Source: Arthrobacter sp. EM1
GTDB lineage: Bacteria > Actinomycetota > Actinomycetes > Actinomycetales > Micrococcaceae
DNA: 64,000 bases
Assembly (NCBI RefSeq): GCF_029964055.1
Contig: NZ_CP124836.1
Location: 2,108,001 to 2,172,000, forward strand
Direction: 5' to 3'
Shown: positions 1 through 8,573 of the stretch, one piece after another
Numbering within the stretch: the stretch's first letter is position 1
Layout of the letters: every line of letters starts with the position of its first letter
Made by a program: the position numbers and the translations under genes
The notes under the pieces: generated by a model
Database searches by the model: none
Told to the model about the DNA's origin: nothing
What the model saw: the letters and a program-made list of their open reading frames with translations, nothing else

Positions 1-148
1 TCTTCAAAATGGTGGACTTGCCGGCACCGTTCGGGCCGACGACGCCAATCTTGGCCCCCGGGAAGAAGGACATGCTCACGTCATCGAGGATAAGTTTTTC
101 GCCAACGGCCTTTCGGGCCTTGGTCATTGTGTAGATAAATTCCGCCAT
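1..148 (-). CDS. ettA: EttA-type ABC-F ATPase, N-terminal fragment
   Basis: Only the first 49 codons are in the window; the gene runs off the left edge. The translation begins MAEFIYTMTKARKAV and reaches a Walker A motif GPNGAGKST at about residues 40-48, preceded by the conserved stretch ILDDVSMSFFPGAKIGVVG. This opening is characteristic of EttA, an ABC-F protein that binds the ribosomal E site and gates entry into elongation according to the ATP/ADP ratio. The ATG at 148 is the natural start because the family begins at this residue. The second ATP-binding domain and the arm domain lie outside the window, so the assignment rests on the N-terminus alone. Confidence 0.88.
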   Translation of the reverse strand, partial: MAEFIYTMTKARKAVGEKLILDDVSMSFFPGAKIGVVGPNGAGKSTILK

Positions 149-224
149 GCCTACAAATCTAGTGGTTCGGCCGGGATAACTCACATCCTGCAGTCCTGGG
201 GGACTCCGTGACGGCGGGCCGGAC

Positions 225-722
225 TCAGCCCGGGGTACCAACGAAACAGCGGCCATCAGCGAGGACCGGCAGGACGGACGCCGTGACCGTGCCATTGCGA
301 AGCTGGGCGATGATGCAGTTCCGGTCTACCTGCACGGCAACTTCAACAGCGTCCGTGTCCAGCCCCGTGGGGGTTTTGCTTGCCGTGACCTCTCCACTGT
401 CGGCGGGGAACCCCGCGTCCGTCAGCGCGGTGCGGATCCTTTCCGTCCCGGGCTTCGCGTCGGCCGCGGCGAGCGGCCGAAGGGCTGCCTCGAGCCGGGC
501 TTTTGCGTCCGACAGCGCAGCGTCCGGGGCGGGAATGGTGGTGCCGCCGTGCGCGACGCCGGCTACCCCGGCGGACGCAGTGGCTTCGCCTCCGCCGCCG
601 GATTCCGACGGCGCCGAGCACCCGATCCCAGCCGTAACCACCAGCGCAAGAACCATGGCCAGCGCACTGGCCCGTGCCGGGACGGATGCTGCGCCGCGGC
701 TGCCGGTTCTGGATCGCTTCAC
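225..722 (-). CDS. putative secreted or lipid-anchored small protein
   Basis: I do not recognise this protein with certainty; it may belong to the small actinobacterial DUF6993-type group. With a GTG start at 722 it has about 165 residues: a basic N-terminus (VKRSRTGSRG), a hydrophobic stretch (ALAMVLALVVTAG) and a Cys in the context GIGCSAPS, which resembles an imperfect lipobox. A Gly/Ala-rich linker follows, then a soluble domain with two Cys (DRNCIIAQ and DGRCFVGTPG) that could form a disulfide. An upstream start at 782 is open, but it would put 20 extra residues before the signal-like region. It lies between ettA and the ssb gene on the same strand. Confidence 0.6.
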   Translation of the reverse strand: MKRSRTGSRGAASVPARASALAMVLALVVTAGIGCSAPSESGGGGEATASAGVAGVAHGGTTIPAPDAALSDAKARLEAALRPLAAADAKPGTERIRTALTDAGFPADSGEVTASKTPTGLDTDAVEVAVQVDRNCIIAQLRNGTVTASVLPVLADGRCFVGTPG

Positions 723-825
723 CCGGTCATTCTGGCACGGCCCGGGGGCTGCCGCATTGAACCCGCCAAGGGTTGGCTGCAATACGGCCGTCGCCGCTGC
801 GCTGACGGGGTCAGCGGCCGGAGCG

Positions 826-1392
826 TCAGGCGGCGGCCCCTTTCAACTCCCCCGTTTCCTCGTCGAGTTCCTCTACGTCGCCGCTGATTTCGTCGACAAA
901 GACTGCGCGGGAAACGGGCCCGTCATCCTCGTTCCGCCCTTCGTGGCCTTGGTCCTCCAGCGGCCCACCCTCGGGGCTGCCGTCCAGGAAAGCGGCCGGC
1001 GAACCGGAGGGACCCGGGGCCGTTGCCGAGCCATTGGCGGCCGTCCGGATGAAGTTGGCGGAACCCCACATAAGGTCGTGGCCGACTGACTCGGCATCAA
1101 TCTCGACTGCGTGATAGATCCGGCCGTCCTTTTCCCAGCTCCTTAACTTGAGCCGGCCCACCACGATGACTCGCTGGCCTTTCTTGATGCTGCAACCGAT
1201 GTTTCCTGCCAGCTGCCGGTAGCCCTGGACCGTAAACCAGTTGGTGTTGCCGTCCACCCAGGCGCTCGTGGCACGGTCGTACCGCCGCTCGGTGGACCCG
1301 ATGCGGAATTTCGCCGTCGCCACCCCACCCGGCGTCGTCGAACTCGTGATCTCCGTGGCGACGAAGCCACGGACCGTGATGTTGTCACTCAT
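826..1392 (-). CDS. ssb: single-stranded DNA-binding protein
   Basis: The protein (188 residues) starts MSDNITVRGFVATEI and carries an OB fold in its first 110 residues, with the family features FRIGSTERR, NTNWFTVQGYRQLAGN and KKGQRVIVVGRLKLRSW. It binds single-stranded DNA in replication, repair or recombination. The C-terminus is acidic and low-complexity but lacks the DDDIPF-like tip of the main SSB, ending ETGELKGAAA. This suggests the secondary, ettA-linked SSB paralogue of actinobacteria rather than the essential replicative one (inference). The ATG at 1392 is preferred over that at 1398 because an AGGA motif sits 7 bases before it. The open frame extends upstream to 1569 without SSB similarity. 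Confidence 0.9.
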   Translation of the reverse strand: MSDNITVRGFVATEITSSTTPGGVATAKFRIGSTERRYDRATSAWVDGNTNWFTVQGYRQLAGNIGCSIKKGQRVIVVGRLKLRSWEKDGRIYHAVEIDAESVGHDLMWGSANFIRTAANGSATAPGPSGSPAAFLDGSPEGGPLEDQGHEGRNEDDGPVSRAVFVDEISGDVEELDEETGELKGAAA

Positions 1393-1620
1393 GCTCATGT
1401 CCTGTCTCGAAATGTTGTGCCTAGCCGGCTCCTTCAGCATCGCGCCGGGAAGCGGACTCCGCGAGGAGCAAAAGAGGCCATGTGGAAAACCCCGATCCGG
1501 CCCCAGCGGGGTGCCTGCTGCACTGTCCGGGCTACCGGGTGTTCCTGACAGCGGACACTCTGAGGGCACGGTAAACTCGTGGAGGCATCTCCCGGCAGCA
1601 GCCGGCAGTTATGCCGTCTT

Positions 1621-1696
1621 GCCCCAGTAGCTCAGGGGATAGAGCAGCGGCCTTCTAATCCGCCGGTCGGGGGTTCGATTCCCTCCTGGGGCACCA
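1621..1696 (+). tRNA. tRNA-Arg (anticodon TCT)
   Basis: A complete cloverleaf. The acceptor arm GCCCCAG pairs with CTGGGGC, the D arm contains AGCTCAGGGGATAGAGC, the anticodon loop CTTCTAA gives anticodon TCT, and the T arm is GGGGGTTCGATTCCCTC. The 3' CCA is encoded at 1694-1696. It reads AGA codons, which are rare in this GC-rich genome. A terminator follows directly at 1701. Confidence 0.96.
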
Positions 1697-1700
1697 GAAT

Positions 1701-1747
1701 GCGGCTCTGGCCTGCCGGAACGTTCCGCAGGTCAGGGCCGCACTTTT
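1701..1747 (+). terminator. intrinsic terminator of tRNA-Arg
   Basis: Interrupted inverted repeat: GCGGC-CTG-CCTGC-GGAA on the left pairs with TTCC-GCAGG-CAG-GCCGC on the right, followed by ACTTTT. It begins four bases after the tRNA CCA end. Confidence 0.8.
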
Positions 1748-1879
1748 CGGCCGCGGGCACGGTTACGGCACGTCCTCGGCCCGCACGTCGACCTTCTGCG
1801 ATCAGCACACTTAGTATTAGTACACAAGCACGGCGCCAGGCATGACGGTGCGCCCGCACGCAACGAAAGGTACGCCGCC

Positions 1880-2407
1880 ATGACGCAGACACCCCGGGAA
1901 TTTGAACCCCACGATCCCAACGAAGCCGAGACCCCCCGCTACCCGGAATCGGCCCCCGCCGCGTCCGGACCGGCCGTGGCAAGGAATTCTGCAGAGTCGC
2001 CGGCAACCGGCACCGAACGGGCCTCCGCCCCTGTCACGATTCCGGCCACCCCCGCGACGCCGCCGGAGCACAAGGACACGCCGCTGCCGCACCAGCCCGA
2101 GGCATCGGCGACCGCCGCGGAACCGCGCCGGGTTACCCGTGCGGGTATGGTCTGGGCAGCCGTCGCCGCAGCACTGGTAGTGCTGATCCTGCTCATCGCC
2201 TTTATCCTGCAGAACCAGGAATATGTCCTTGTGAAGTTCTTTGGCCTGGAGGGCTCGGTGCCGCTCGGCATTGCACTGTTCATCGCGGCAGTTGGCGGCG
2301 GCGTGCTGGTCGCCATCGCCGGAGCCGCCCGCATCATTCAGCTGCGGCTCGCCGCGCACCGCCAGCGCGTCGGCCGACGCGCCGGCACGGGGACGCATAC
2401 CCGCTGA
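1880..2407 (+). CDS. LapA-domain (DUF1049) membrane protein
   Basis: A 175-residue protein with a long Pro/Ala-rich, disordered cytoplasmic N-terminus (about residues 1-85) followed by two hydrophobic segments, MVWAAVAAALVVLILLIAF and ALFIAAVGGGVLVAIAG. They are joined by QNQEYVLVKFFGLEGSVPLG, the typical LapA/LapB-associated hairpin. The C-terminus is basic (RLAAHRQRVGRR). In Proteobacteria LapA acts with LapB in lipopolysaccharide control, which does not apply here, so its role is unknown. The start ATG at 1880 follows GAAAGG. It stands alone between tRNA-Arg and the convergent map gene. Confidence 0.82.
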   Translation: MTQTPREFEPHDPNEAETPRYPESAPAASGPAVARNSAESPATGTERASAPVTIPATPATPPEHKDTPLPHQPEASATAAEPRRVTRAGMVWAAVAAALVVLILLIAFILQNQEYVLVKFFGLEGSVPLGIALFIAAVGGGVLVAIAGAARIIQLRLAAHRQRVGRRAGTGTHTR

Positions 2408-2485
2408 TAACGTCCGGCCCCGGCGACGCAACGCCGGGACTCGCCGTCGTACGCCTCGCCGCCCCGGCTGGCCCGCCACCACCAT

Positions 2486-3253
2486 CTAGGGCCGGGTCAG
2501 GATCAGCGGACCGTCTTTTGTGATCGCGACGGTGTGTTCGCTGTGTGCGGCACGGCGGCCGTTGGCCGAGCGAAGCGTCCATTCGTCATCGTCGTGGAAG
2601 TACTCATCGTTGCCGCCCAGGATCAGCATCGGCTCGATGGCGATGACAAGACCTTCAGTCAGCTTGATGCCGCGGCCGGGCCGGCCGTCGTTGGGAACGT
2701 GCGGATCCGCGTGCATGGTCGTGCCGATTCCGTGGCCGCCGTGGTCTGCCAGCATCCCGTAGCCTGCGCGGCGTGATGCACCGCCGACGGCGTAGCCCAG
2801 GTCCCCCATCTTGTTGCCGATTCTGGCGGCCTCGATGCCCCGGGCCAGTGCCGCGTCCGTCGCATCAATCAGTGCCTGGTCCGCCGGGTCGGCGGTGCCG
2901 ACGATAAAGCTTATGGCAGCGTCGCCGCACCAGCCCTCAAGGAACGCGCCGCAGTCCACGCTGAGCAGGTCACCGTCCTGGAGCCGGTAGCCGTTCGGGA
3001 TGCCGTGCACCACGGCGTCGTTGACGGACGTGCAGATCACGCCGGGAAACGGCACAGCGGCCCACCGTGGCTTGTAGTTCAGGAACGCCGGTGTTGCCCC
3101 GGCGGCGGCAATAGTCGCCGCGGCCACCTCGTCCAGTTCCTTCAGGGACACACCAACGGCGGCGGCCTCACGGACGCGCTGCAGCGTGGTGGCCACTACC
3201 CGGCCGGCTTCGCGCATCAGGGCAATTTCGGCAGGCGTCTTGATCATTGACAT
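2486..3253 (-). CDS. map: type I methionyl aminopeptidase
   Basis: Removes the initiator methionine from nascent proteins. The 255-residue protein has the family's usual length and pita-bread-fold signatures: VNDAVVHGIPN with the substrate His, LSVDCGAFLEGWCGDAA with the first metal Asp residues, DHGGHGIGTTMH with the metal His, GLVIAIEPML with the metal Glu, and EHTVAITKDGP near the end. The ATG at 3253 has GGAG only three bases upstream; ATG at 3247 (spacing 9) and GTG at 3262 are alternatives. It is divergent from the AlkD-like gene at 3298 with only 44 bases between them. Confidence 0.95.
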   Translation of the reverse strand: MSMIKTPAEIALMREAGRVVATTLQRVREAAAVGVSLKELDEVAAATIAAAGATPAFLNYKPRWAAVPFPGVICTSVNDAVVHGIPNGYRLQDGDLLSVDCGAFLEGWCGDAAISFIVGTADPADQALIDATDAALARGIEAARIGNKMGDLGYAVGGASRRAGYGMLADHGGHGIGTTMHADPHVPNDGRPGRGIKLTEGLVIAIEPMLILGGNDEYFHDDDEWTLRSANGRRAAHSEHTVAITKDGPLILTRP

Positions 3254-3297
3254 GGGCTCCACTCTAGGGCCCGCCGGAGCGTAGCTAAAGTGTCCTT

Positions 3298-3978
3298 ATG
3301 GCCACCGCTGAACTTCTGTCCGTGATCCGCTCCCGCCTGCAGGCGGCAGCAGATCCCGCGCGGGCTGCCAGGGCGCAGGCCTACCTGAAGTCCGGATTGC
3401 CCTCGCTGGGGGTCCGGGTTCCCGAGATCCGTCGGATCGTCAAGGCAGCCGCCGGCGAACTGCCTCCCGGCTCCCTTGAGGACTTGCTCTCCGGCGTCCT
3501 GGAACTGTGGCGCAGCTCAAACTGGCGCGAAGAACGCCACGCGGCCATCGATCTCACTGGCCTCAAGCTGGCCACCGGTGAGTTGGGCATGCTGCCGGTC
3601 TACGAGGAAATCATCCGCAGCGGAGCCTGGTGGGACCTGGTGGACGGAGTGTCGCACCGGCTGTGCGATCTGCTGCAGACACACCCGGGCCAAGTGTCCC
3701 CCGCGCTGCGCCGCTGGAGTACCGAACCGGACTTCTGGATCCGGCGCGCCGCCATCACGGCCCAGCTGGGCGCCAAATCCGCAACGGATCGTGCCCTGCT
3801 GGCAGCAGTTATCGAGCCCAATCTGGCCGACCGGGAATTCTTCATCCGGAAGGCAATTGGCTGGGCCCTGCGTGACTACGCCGGCACGGATCCGAAATGG
3901 GTCCGGGAGTTCGCGGCACGGCACCGCGAAGAGCTCAGCCCGCTCTCCCTGCGGGAAGCCCTCCGGAAGCTTAAATGA
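3298..3978 (+). CDS. AlkD-like HEAT-repeat DNA alkylation repair protein
   Basis: The 226-residue protein is all-helical and matches the DNA alkylation repair (AlkC/AlkD) family. N-terminal YLKSGLPSLGVRVPEIRRIVK is the family's substrate-recognition start (KKY[FL]..PTLGV-like), and later segments such as SSNWREERHAAIDL, WWDLVDGVSHRLC, WSTEPDFWIRRAAI and FFIRKAIGWALRDYA are typical of AlkD helices. WWDLVD contains the Asp used by AlkD for excision of positively charged alkyl bases. Probable role: 3-methyladenine/7-methylguanine glycosylase activity. Its 3' end overlaps the convergent mptB-like gene by 8 bases. Confidence 0.87.
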   Translation: MATAELLSVIRSRLQAAADPARAARAQAYLKSGLPSLGVRVPEIRRIVKAAAGELPPGSLEDLLSGVLELWRSSNWREERHAAIDLTGLKLATGELGMLPVYEEIIRSGAWWDLVDGVSHRLCDLLQTHPGQVSPALRRWSTEPDFWIRRAAITAQLGAKSATDRALLAAVIEPNLADREFFIRKAIGWALRDYAGTDPKWVREFAARHREELSPLSLREALRKLK

Positions 3979-5527
3979 TCGGGCGGCTGCTGGCTGATTC
4001 CTCTGTTTTGCTGAAGAGCAGCTTGGTCTTGGGGTCGAGGAAGATCAGGTACAGGGCAAACAGCAGGGCGATGATCGCCGCGGCATTCCGGGCCAGGGCC
4101 AACGCCAGGCCCAGATCGGCTGTCTGCAGGTAGGGGAAGACTTCCAGCTGGTCCGAGATGGCGTACACCATAAAGAACGACACGATGAAGTAGAGCGCCT
4201 TGACCTGCCAGTCGTCCCGGATGCCGGTGAGGGCGAAGAGCGGGATCAGCCACACCACGTACCAGGACTGGATCATCGGGGCGAGGATGACGACGGCGGC
4301 GAACGCCAGCGCGAGCCGCCGAATCAGGCGGTCGTAGTCGCCGCGGAAGATCTGCCAGGCGATGATGCCGAGGGCAAGCAGCTTACCGGCGTCGTAGACC
4401 CATTTGGCCAGTCCCCAGCCGTCGAGTCCGAAGGCGTTGAAGATCGAGGCGACCACCAGGCCCAGCAGCCCGACCGGGGCGTACCAGATCCAGATGCTGC
4501 CCGGCGCGGATAGGCCGTTAATCCAGCCGAAGCCGAAGCCGTTGACCAGGCTCATGGCGTACAGCAGGGCGAGGCTGATGCCGGCGGTGAGCCCCCAGAA
4601 AACGAATTTGCGCGGCCAGCCGGCGTTCTTTCCGGCCCAGAGCAAACCAATGAAGGGCAGGAAAACGATGGTGATGGGCTTGACCGAGACGGACAGGGTC
4701 ACCAGGACCAGGCCGAGGATGACGCGCCGGGTAGCGCAGTAGTACAGCCCGGCCAGGGCCAGACCGATCATCAGGGCGTCGTTGTGGACGCTGGCGATGA
4801 AGTTGGTGAGGAAAAGCGGATTGGCGGCGGTCAGCCACAGCGCGCGGTGCGGGTTAACACCGTGGAGTTCGGCGAGCTTGGGCACGTAGACGATGCACAG
4901 CACGATCCCCGCCAGCGCGGCAAGGCGGAAGAGCATAATGCTGGCCTCGGGGTGCACGTTGGTGGACCAGACCACAAGCTGCTCGATCCAGAGGAAGAGC
5001 TGTCCGTAAGGTACCGGCGCCTCAGTCCACATTTTGTCGGCCCCGAGCTGGAAATAGTTCGACAGCGCGGAGATACCGTTTTCGTAGGGGTTGAAGCCCT
5101 CCACCATCAGGCGGCCTTGCCCGATATAGGCGTAGACGTCGCGGCTGAACAGCGGGACCGAGAACATCATGGGCAGCCCCCACAGCGCCACCGCCTGCAG
5201 GGTCGCCCTGCGTGCCTGCGCACCCCACACCCGCACGCGCTGGCCAAGCCTGAGCCAGGACCGGACCAGGAGCATCCCGCCAACGGCGAGCAGCACAATG
5301 CACAGGCCAACCCCGATTGCTTCGGTGCGCATCCAAATGAACAGCGGGACGCGGCGGAGGTCGGAGGCGGGCGCCAACCAGCCCACGCCGAGGGAACCGA
5401 TCGCCATAAAAAGGGAGCCGATGAATCCCGCCAGCAGCGGCGAACGTGCATTGTCAACCTCAGCAACGGCTGCCGCCGGGGACGTGCCGGCAGCCGCTTT
5501 CCCCGCCGCAGGCACAGGCGCCGTCAT
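3971..5527 (-). CDS. mptB: MptB-like polyprenol-phosphomannose alpha-1,6-mannosyltransferase
   Basis: A 518-residue polytopic protein with roughly 12-13 hydrophobic helices, typical of GT-C glycosyltransferases. The first loop contains FSRDVYAYIGQGRLMVEGF, where the Asp of the SRD motif is the expected catalytic or metal-binding residue, followed by NPYENG. VHNDALMIGLALAG and SVKPITIVFLPF are further family marks. MptB uses polyprenol-phosphate-mannose to elongate the alpha-1,6-mannan core of lipomannan or lipoglycan outside the membrane. The ATG at 5527 gives a normal cytoplasmic N-terminus, though its ribosome site is weak. The exact acceptor in this organism is not deducible. Confidence 0.85.
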   Translation of the reverse strand: MTAPVPAAGKAAAGTSPAAAVAEVDNARSPLLAGFIGSLFMAIGSLGVGWLAPASDLRRVPLFIWMRTEAIGVGLCIVLLAVGGMLLVRSWLRLGQRVRVWGAQARRATLQAVALWGLPMMFSVPLFSRDVYAYIGQGRLMVEGFNPYENGISALSNYFQLGADKMWTEAPVPYGQLFLWIEQLVVWSTNVHPEASIMLFRLAALAGIVLCIVYVPKLAELHGVNPHRALWLTAANPLFLTNFIASVHNDALMIGLALAGLYYCATRRVILGLVLVTLSVSVKPITIVFLPFIGLLWAGKNAGWPRKFVFWGLTAGISLALLYAMSLVNGFGFGWINGLSAPGSIWIWYAPVGLLGLVVASIFNAFGLDGWGLAKWVYDAGKLLALGIIAWQIFRGDYDRLIRRLALAFAAVVILAPMIQSWYVVWLIPLFALTGIRDDWQVKALYFIVSFFMVYAISDQLEVFPYLQTADLGLALALARNAAAIIALLFALYLIFLDPKTKLLFSKTEESASSRPII

Positions 5528-5685
5528 CTCAGGATCGTCCAATCTGTTGTGGGGCTCATTCCACCCGCTGCCGGCCGTTGGAACGGGCCCGGGGCACGCC
5601 GCGGAGACAAACAATTCCGTCGCCCCGCGTACCCGAAATCCTAGCACCGGACCTCCCGTGGGCGACGAAACGGTAGGCTGGGCGC

Positions 5686-6336
5686 GTGCCTATATCTAAT
5701 GAACGCATTGTCTGGATCGACTGCGAAATGACCGGCCTGGACACCAAGGACGACGCCCTCATCGAGGTAGCCGCGCTGGTGACGGACTCTGAGCTGAATA
5801 TCCTTGGTGACGGCGTCGACGTCGTCATCAAACCCGACGACGCGGCCCTCACGCAGATGAACGACTTTGTCCGCGACATGCACACCCGTTCCGGGCTCCT
5901 GGCGGAGCTGCCCCACGGCAAGACGATGGCGGAAGCCCAGGGCATCGTCCTGGACTACATCAAGAAGTGGGTGCCGGATCCCAAGAAGGCGCCGCTGGGC
6001 GGCAACTCGGTCGGAACCGACCGCGTCTTCCTGGCCCGGGACATGCCGGAACTGGTGGAGCACCTGCACTACCGGGTCATCGACGTCAGCACGATCAAGG
6101 AACTCTCCCGACGCTGGTTCGCGCGGGCCTACTTCCAGTCCCCCGCCAAGCTCGGCGGCCACCGGGCGCTGGGCGACATCCAGGATTCCATTGATGAATT
6201 GCGCTACTACCGTGAGGCTGTCTTTGTGCCGGCACCGGGCCCGGACAGCGTCACCGCACGGCGGATTGCCAGCAGCATCACGGGAACGGCCGGGGAATCC
6301 GCTGCCCAGACCCCGTCCGGGCAGCCGGCGACGTAG
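5686..6336 (+). CDS. orn: oligoribonuclease
   Basis: A DEDDh 3'-to-5' exoribonuclease that degrades 2-5 nt RNA and pGpG. All acidic motifs are visible: WIDCEMTGLD (ExoI, residues about 10-19), GNSVGTDRVFLARDMPEL (ExoII) and HRALGDIQDSIDELRYYR (ExoIII, with the H and D). The length is 216 residues, slightly longer than usual because of a low-complexity C-terminal tail after residue 185. The start is GTG at 5686, placing MPISNERIVWIDCEMTG at the usual family N-terminus. It is divergent from the mptB-like gene with about 160 bases between them. Confidence 0.96.
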   Translation: MPISNERIVWIDCEMTGLDTKDDALIEVAALVTDSELNILGDGVDVVIKPDDAALTQMNDFVRDMHTRSGLLAELPHGKTMAEAQGIVLDYIKKWVPDPKKAPLGGNSVGTDRVFLARDMPELVEHLHYRVIDVSTIKELSRRWFARAYFQSPAKLGGHRALGDIQDSIDELRYYREAVFVPAPGPDSVTARRIASSITGTAGESAAQTPSGQPAT

Positions 6337-6480
6337 CCGCAGCGGAGTTATCTGCGCCACGTTTGCGGAAATTTTTGGCGAAAACCCAAAAAGTGGCACA
6401 AGCGGCCCCGAAGAACAGGTAAGCTATTTGTCGTTGCCTTTTCAGCCAGCCGGTCCTCCGGAAGGCATGGCGGGGCACAT

Positions 6481-6554
6481 GGTGGGCGTAGCTCAGTTGG
6501 CAGAGCGCCTGGTTGTGGTCCAGGAGGTCGCGGGTTCAACCCCCGTCGCTCACC
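6481..6554 (+). tRNA. tRNA-His (anticodon GTG)
   Basis: Cloverleaf with acceptor GTGGGCG pairing with CGCTCAC (one G-T pair), D arm AGCTCAGTTGGCAGAGC, anticodon loop TTGTGGT giving GTG, and T arm CGGGTTCAACCCCCG. The extra G at position -1 typical of tRNA-His is encoded at 6481 opposite C6554. The CCA end is not encoded. Confidence 0.95.
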
Positions 6555-6591
6555 CGCATCAAGGACGGCAGTAAGTGTCCGACCCTAGACG

Positions 6592-6625
6592 AAGGCCGTA
6601 CCGGATATCCGGTGCGGCCTTTGTT
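6592..6625 (+). terminator. intrinsic terminator after tRNA-His
   Basis: A 15-bp stem with one mismatch (AAGGCCGTACCGGAT / ATCCGGTGCGGCCTT) and practically no loop, followed by a short T-rich stretch TGTTGT. It lies between tRNA-His and the acyl-CoA dehydrogenase gene. Confidence 0.75.
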
Positions 6626-6660
6626 GTCTGTCCATGGAACCGTGAACGAAAGGAAACGCG

Positions 6661-7815
6661 ATGAAGCGCACGATTTTTGAAGAAGATCACGAGATGTTCC
6701 GTGAGATGGCTGCCGAGTTCAACACCCGGGCCGTAGCGCCGCACTACGCCCAGTGGGACACGGACCACATGATGTCCCGGGCGCTGTGGACTGCCGCCGG
6801 TGAACAGGGCCTGTTGGGACTGGCCGTGCCGGAGGAGTTCGGCGGCCTGGGCATGAACGACTACCGCTTCCGCGCCGTGCTGGATGAGGAATTCGCCAGG
6901 AGCAACCACCTCGCCGTCGGCCTGGCCTTCCATCTCCACGATGACATGGTCCTCCCCCACCTGCTGGCCTACGGCTCCGAGGAGCTGAAAGGTCGCTGGC
7001 TTCCCGGCATGGTCTCCGGCGAAACGGTCACCTCGGTTGCCTGGACGGAGCCAGGTGCCGGATCGGACCTCCGCGGCATCCGCACTAAAGCCGTGCGCGA
7101 GGGCGATGACTGGCTGATCAGCGGCCAGAAGACCTTCATTGGCAACGGCATCTCCGGTGATGCCGCCCTGGTCCTGGCCCGCAGCGACGGCAGCACCGGC
7201 CGCGGAAACCACAACTCCTTCTCCCTGTTTATGGTCCGGAAGGGCGAGGGTTACAACACCGGCAAGCAGCTGGACAAGATGGGGCTGAAGGCCTCGGACA
7301 CAGCGGAACTGTTCTTCGACAACGTCCGTGTCCCGCACGCCGACCTCGTCGGTGAGGAAGGAAAGGGCCTGCAGTACTGCGCGGAGCAGCTCCCCCAGGG
7401 CCGGCTGGCCATCGCGGTGGCGAGCTCCGCCGTCGTGCGTGCCATTTACGAGGCGACCGTGCAGTACACCAAGGACCGCAATGCCTTCGGCGAGCGGATC
7501 ATCGATTTCCAGAACAGCCGCTTTGAATTGGCCGACATCCTCACGGAGGTCGAGGTCACCGAAACGTACGTTGACCGGGCCATTCAGGCCTTTAATGCCG
7601 GAGAGCTCGACGCCGCGACCGCCGCACGCGCGAAGCTCTGGGCGTCCGAACGGGCAAAGTCCGTCACGGACCGTTGCCTGCAGCTGCACGGCGGCTACGG
7701 CTACATCCTGGAATACCCGGTGGCGCAGGCCTACCTCGCTGCCCGGCTGCTGACCATCTTCGGCGGCACCAACGAAATTATGCGCGACGTCGTCGGCCGC
7801 GCCATCGCCGGCTGA
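6661..7815 (+). CDS. acyl-CoA dehydrogenase family protein
   Basis: A 384-residue flavoprotein of normal length for the family that dehydrogenates acyl-CoA at C2-C3. Visible motifs are the FAD-binding TSVAWTEPGAGSDL, GQKTFIGNGISGD, the substrate-region KMGLKASDTAELFFDNV and the C-terminal QLHGGYGYILEYPVAQAY with TIFGGTNEIM. The last motif resembles long-chain/isovaleryl enzymes, which keep the catalytic Glu in helix G instead. There, however, this protein has LPQGRLAIA with Gly247 where those enzymes have Glu, and Gly368 at the short/medium-chain position. Neither standard catalytic base is present. It is preceded by AAAGGAAACG and followed 35 bases later by def. Confidence 0.85.
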   Translation: MKRTIFEEDHEMFREMAAEFNTRAVAPHYAQWDTDHMMSRALWTAAGEQGLLGLAVPEEFGGLGMNDYRFRAVLDEEFARSNHLAVGLAFHLHDDMVLPHLLAYGSEELKGRWLPGMVSGETVTSVAWTEPGAGSDLRGIRTKAVREGDDWLISGQKTFIGNGISGDAALVLARSDGSTGRGNHNSFSLFMVRKGEGYNTGKQLDKMGLKASDTAELFFDNVRVPHADLVGEEGKGLQYCAEQLPQGRLAIAVASSAVVRAIYEATVQYTKDRNAFGERIIDFQNSRFELADILTEVEVTETYVDRAIQAFNAGELDAATAARAKLWASERAKSVTDRCLQLHGGYGYILEYPVAQAYLAARLLTIFGGTNEIMRDVVGRAIAG

Positions 7816-7850
7816 CCCGCCACCACTTAGCACAGAGGAACGTTTCTGAC

Positions 7851-8423
7851 ATGACAGTTCTGCCCATTACGATCTGGGGCGAGCCCGTACTGCACCGCCG
7901 GGCAGCTGAGGTTGCAGCCTTCGACGACGAGCTCCGGACACTCATCGCGGACATGTTCGAGACCAACGACGCCGCCAACGGCGTCGGTCTCGCCGCGCCC
8001 CAGGTCGGCGTCGGCAAACGGCTCTTTATCTACAAATACGACAACGACGACGGCGCCCCGCCGTCCGGCGCCGTGGTCAACCCGGTGCTGACCCTCTCGA
8101 AGATTTCCGGCGCGCTGCCGGATCCGGACGAGGAGGAGGAAGGCTGCCTGTCCTTCCCCGGCGGGCAGTATCCGCTGAAGCGGGCGGAGTGGGCCCGGGT
8201 GCAGGGCTTCGACGGCGACGGCAACCCCGTTGATTTCGAGGCGACCGGCTGGTTCGCGCGCGTGATCCAGCACGAATTCGACCACCTCGACGGGAAGTTG
8301 TACGTCAACAAGCTGATCGACCGGTATTCGCGCCAAGCCAAAAAACAAGCCAAAAAGAGCGGCTGGGGCGTCCCTGGTCTGACCTGGATGCCCGGTGTGG
8401 ATCCGGACCCCTTCGGGCACTAG
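7851..8423 (+). CDS. def: peptide deformylase
   Basis: Removes the formyl group from N-terminal fMet of nascent chains, a metal-dependent step before Map. The 190-residue protein shows the three deformylase motifs: GVGLAAPQVGV (motif I), EEGCLSFPG with the metal Cys (motif II) and QHEFDHLDG with two metal His and the catalytic Glu (motif III). An actinobacterial C-terminal extension of about 25 residues, rich in Lys and Gly-Trp, follows. The ATG at 7851 is preceded by AGAGGAACG. It lies 35 bases after the acyl-CoA dehydrogenase on the same strand and may be co-transcribed. Confidence 0.97.
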   Translation: MTVLPITIWGEPVLHRRAAEVAAFDDELRTLIADMFETNDAANGVGLAAPQVGVGKRLFIYKYDNDDGAPPSGAVVNPVLTLSKISGALPDPDEEEEGCLSFPGGQYPLKRAEWARVQGFDGDGNPVDFEATGWFARVIQHEFDHLDGKLYVNKLIDRYSRQAKKQAKKSGWGVPGLTWMPGVDPDPFGH

Positions 8424-8573
8424 GGCGGCCTGCGCCAGGGTGTCCGCCGATCCTCCCCACCTTTGCGCCCGCGCCCGGTATTTCACCGGCGGTTCCCGGC
8501 CGACACGCCAGTGCGACCGGCCAATGTTGGGCAAACCCGGCGGCGTGGCCCCCTGGCAGCCCGAGCCGCAGCC

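Noticed and set aside
6559..7833. 424-codon minus-strand frame opposite the acyl-CoA dehydrogenase
   Set aside because: A shadow of the real gene; no domain signature and no ribosome site.
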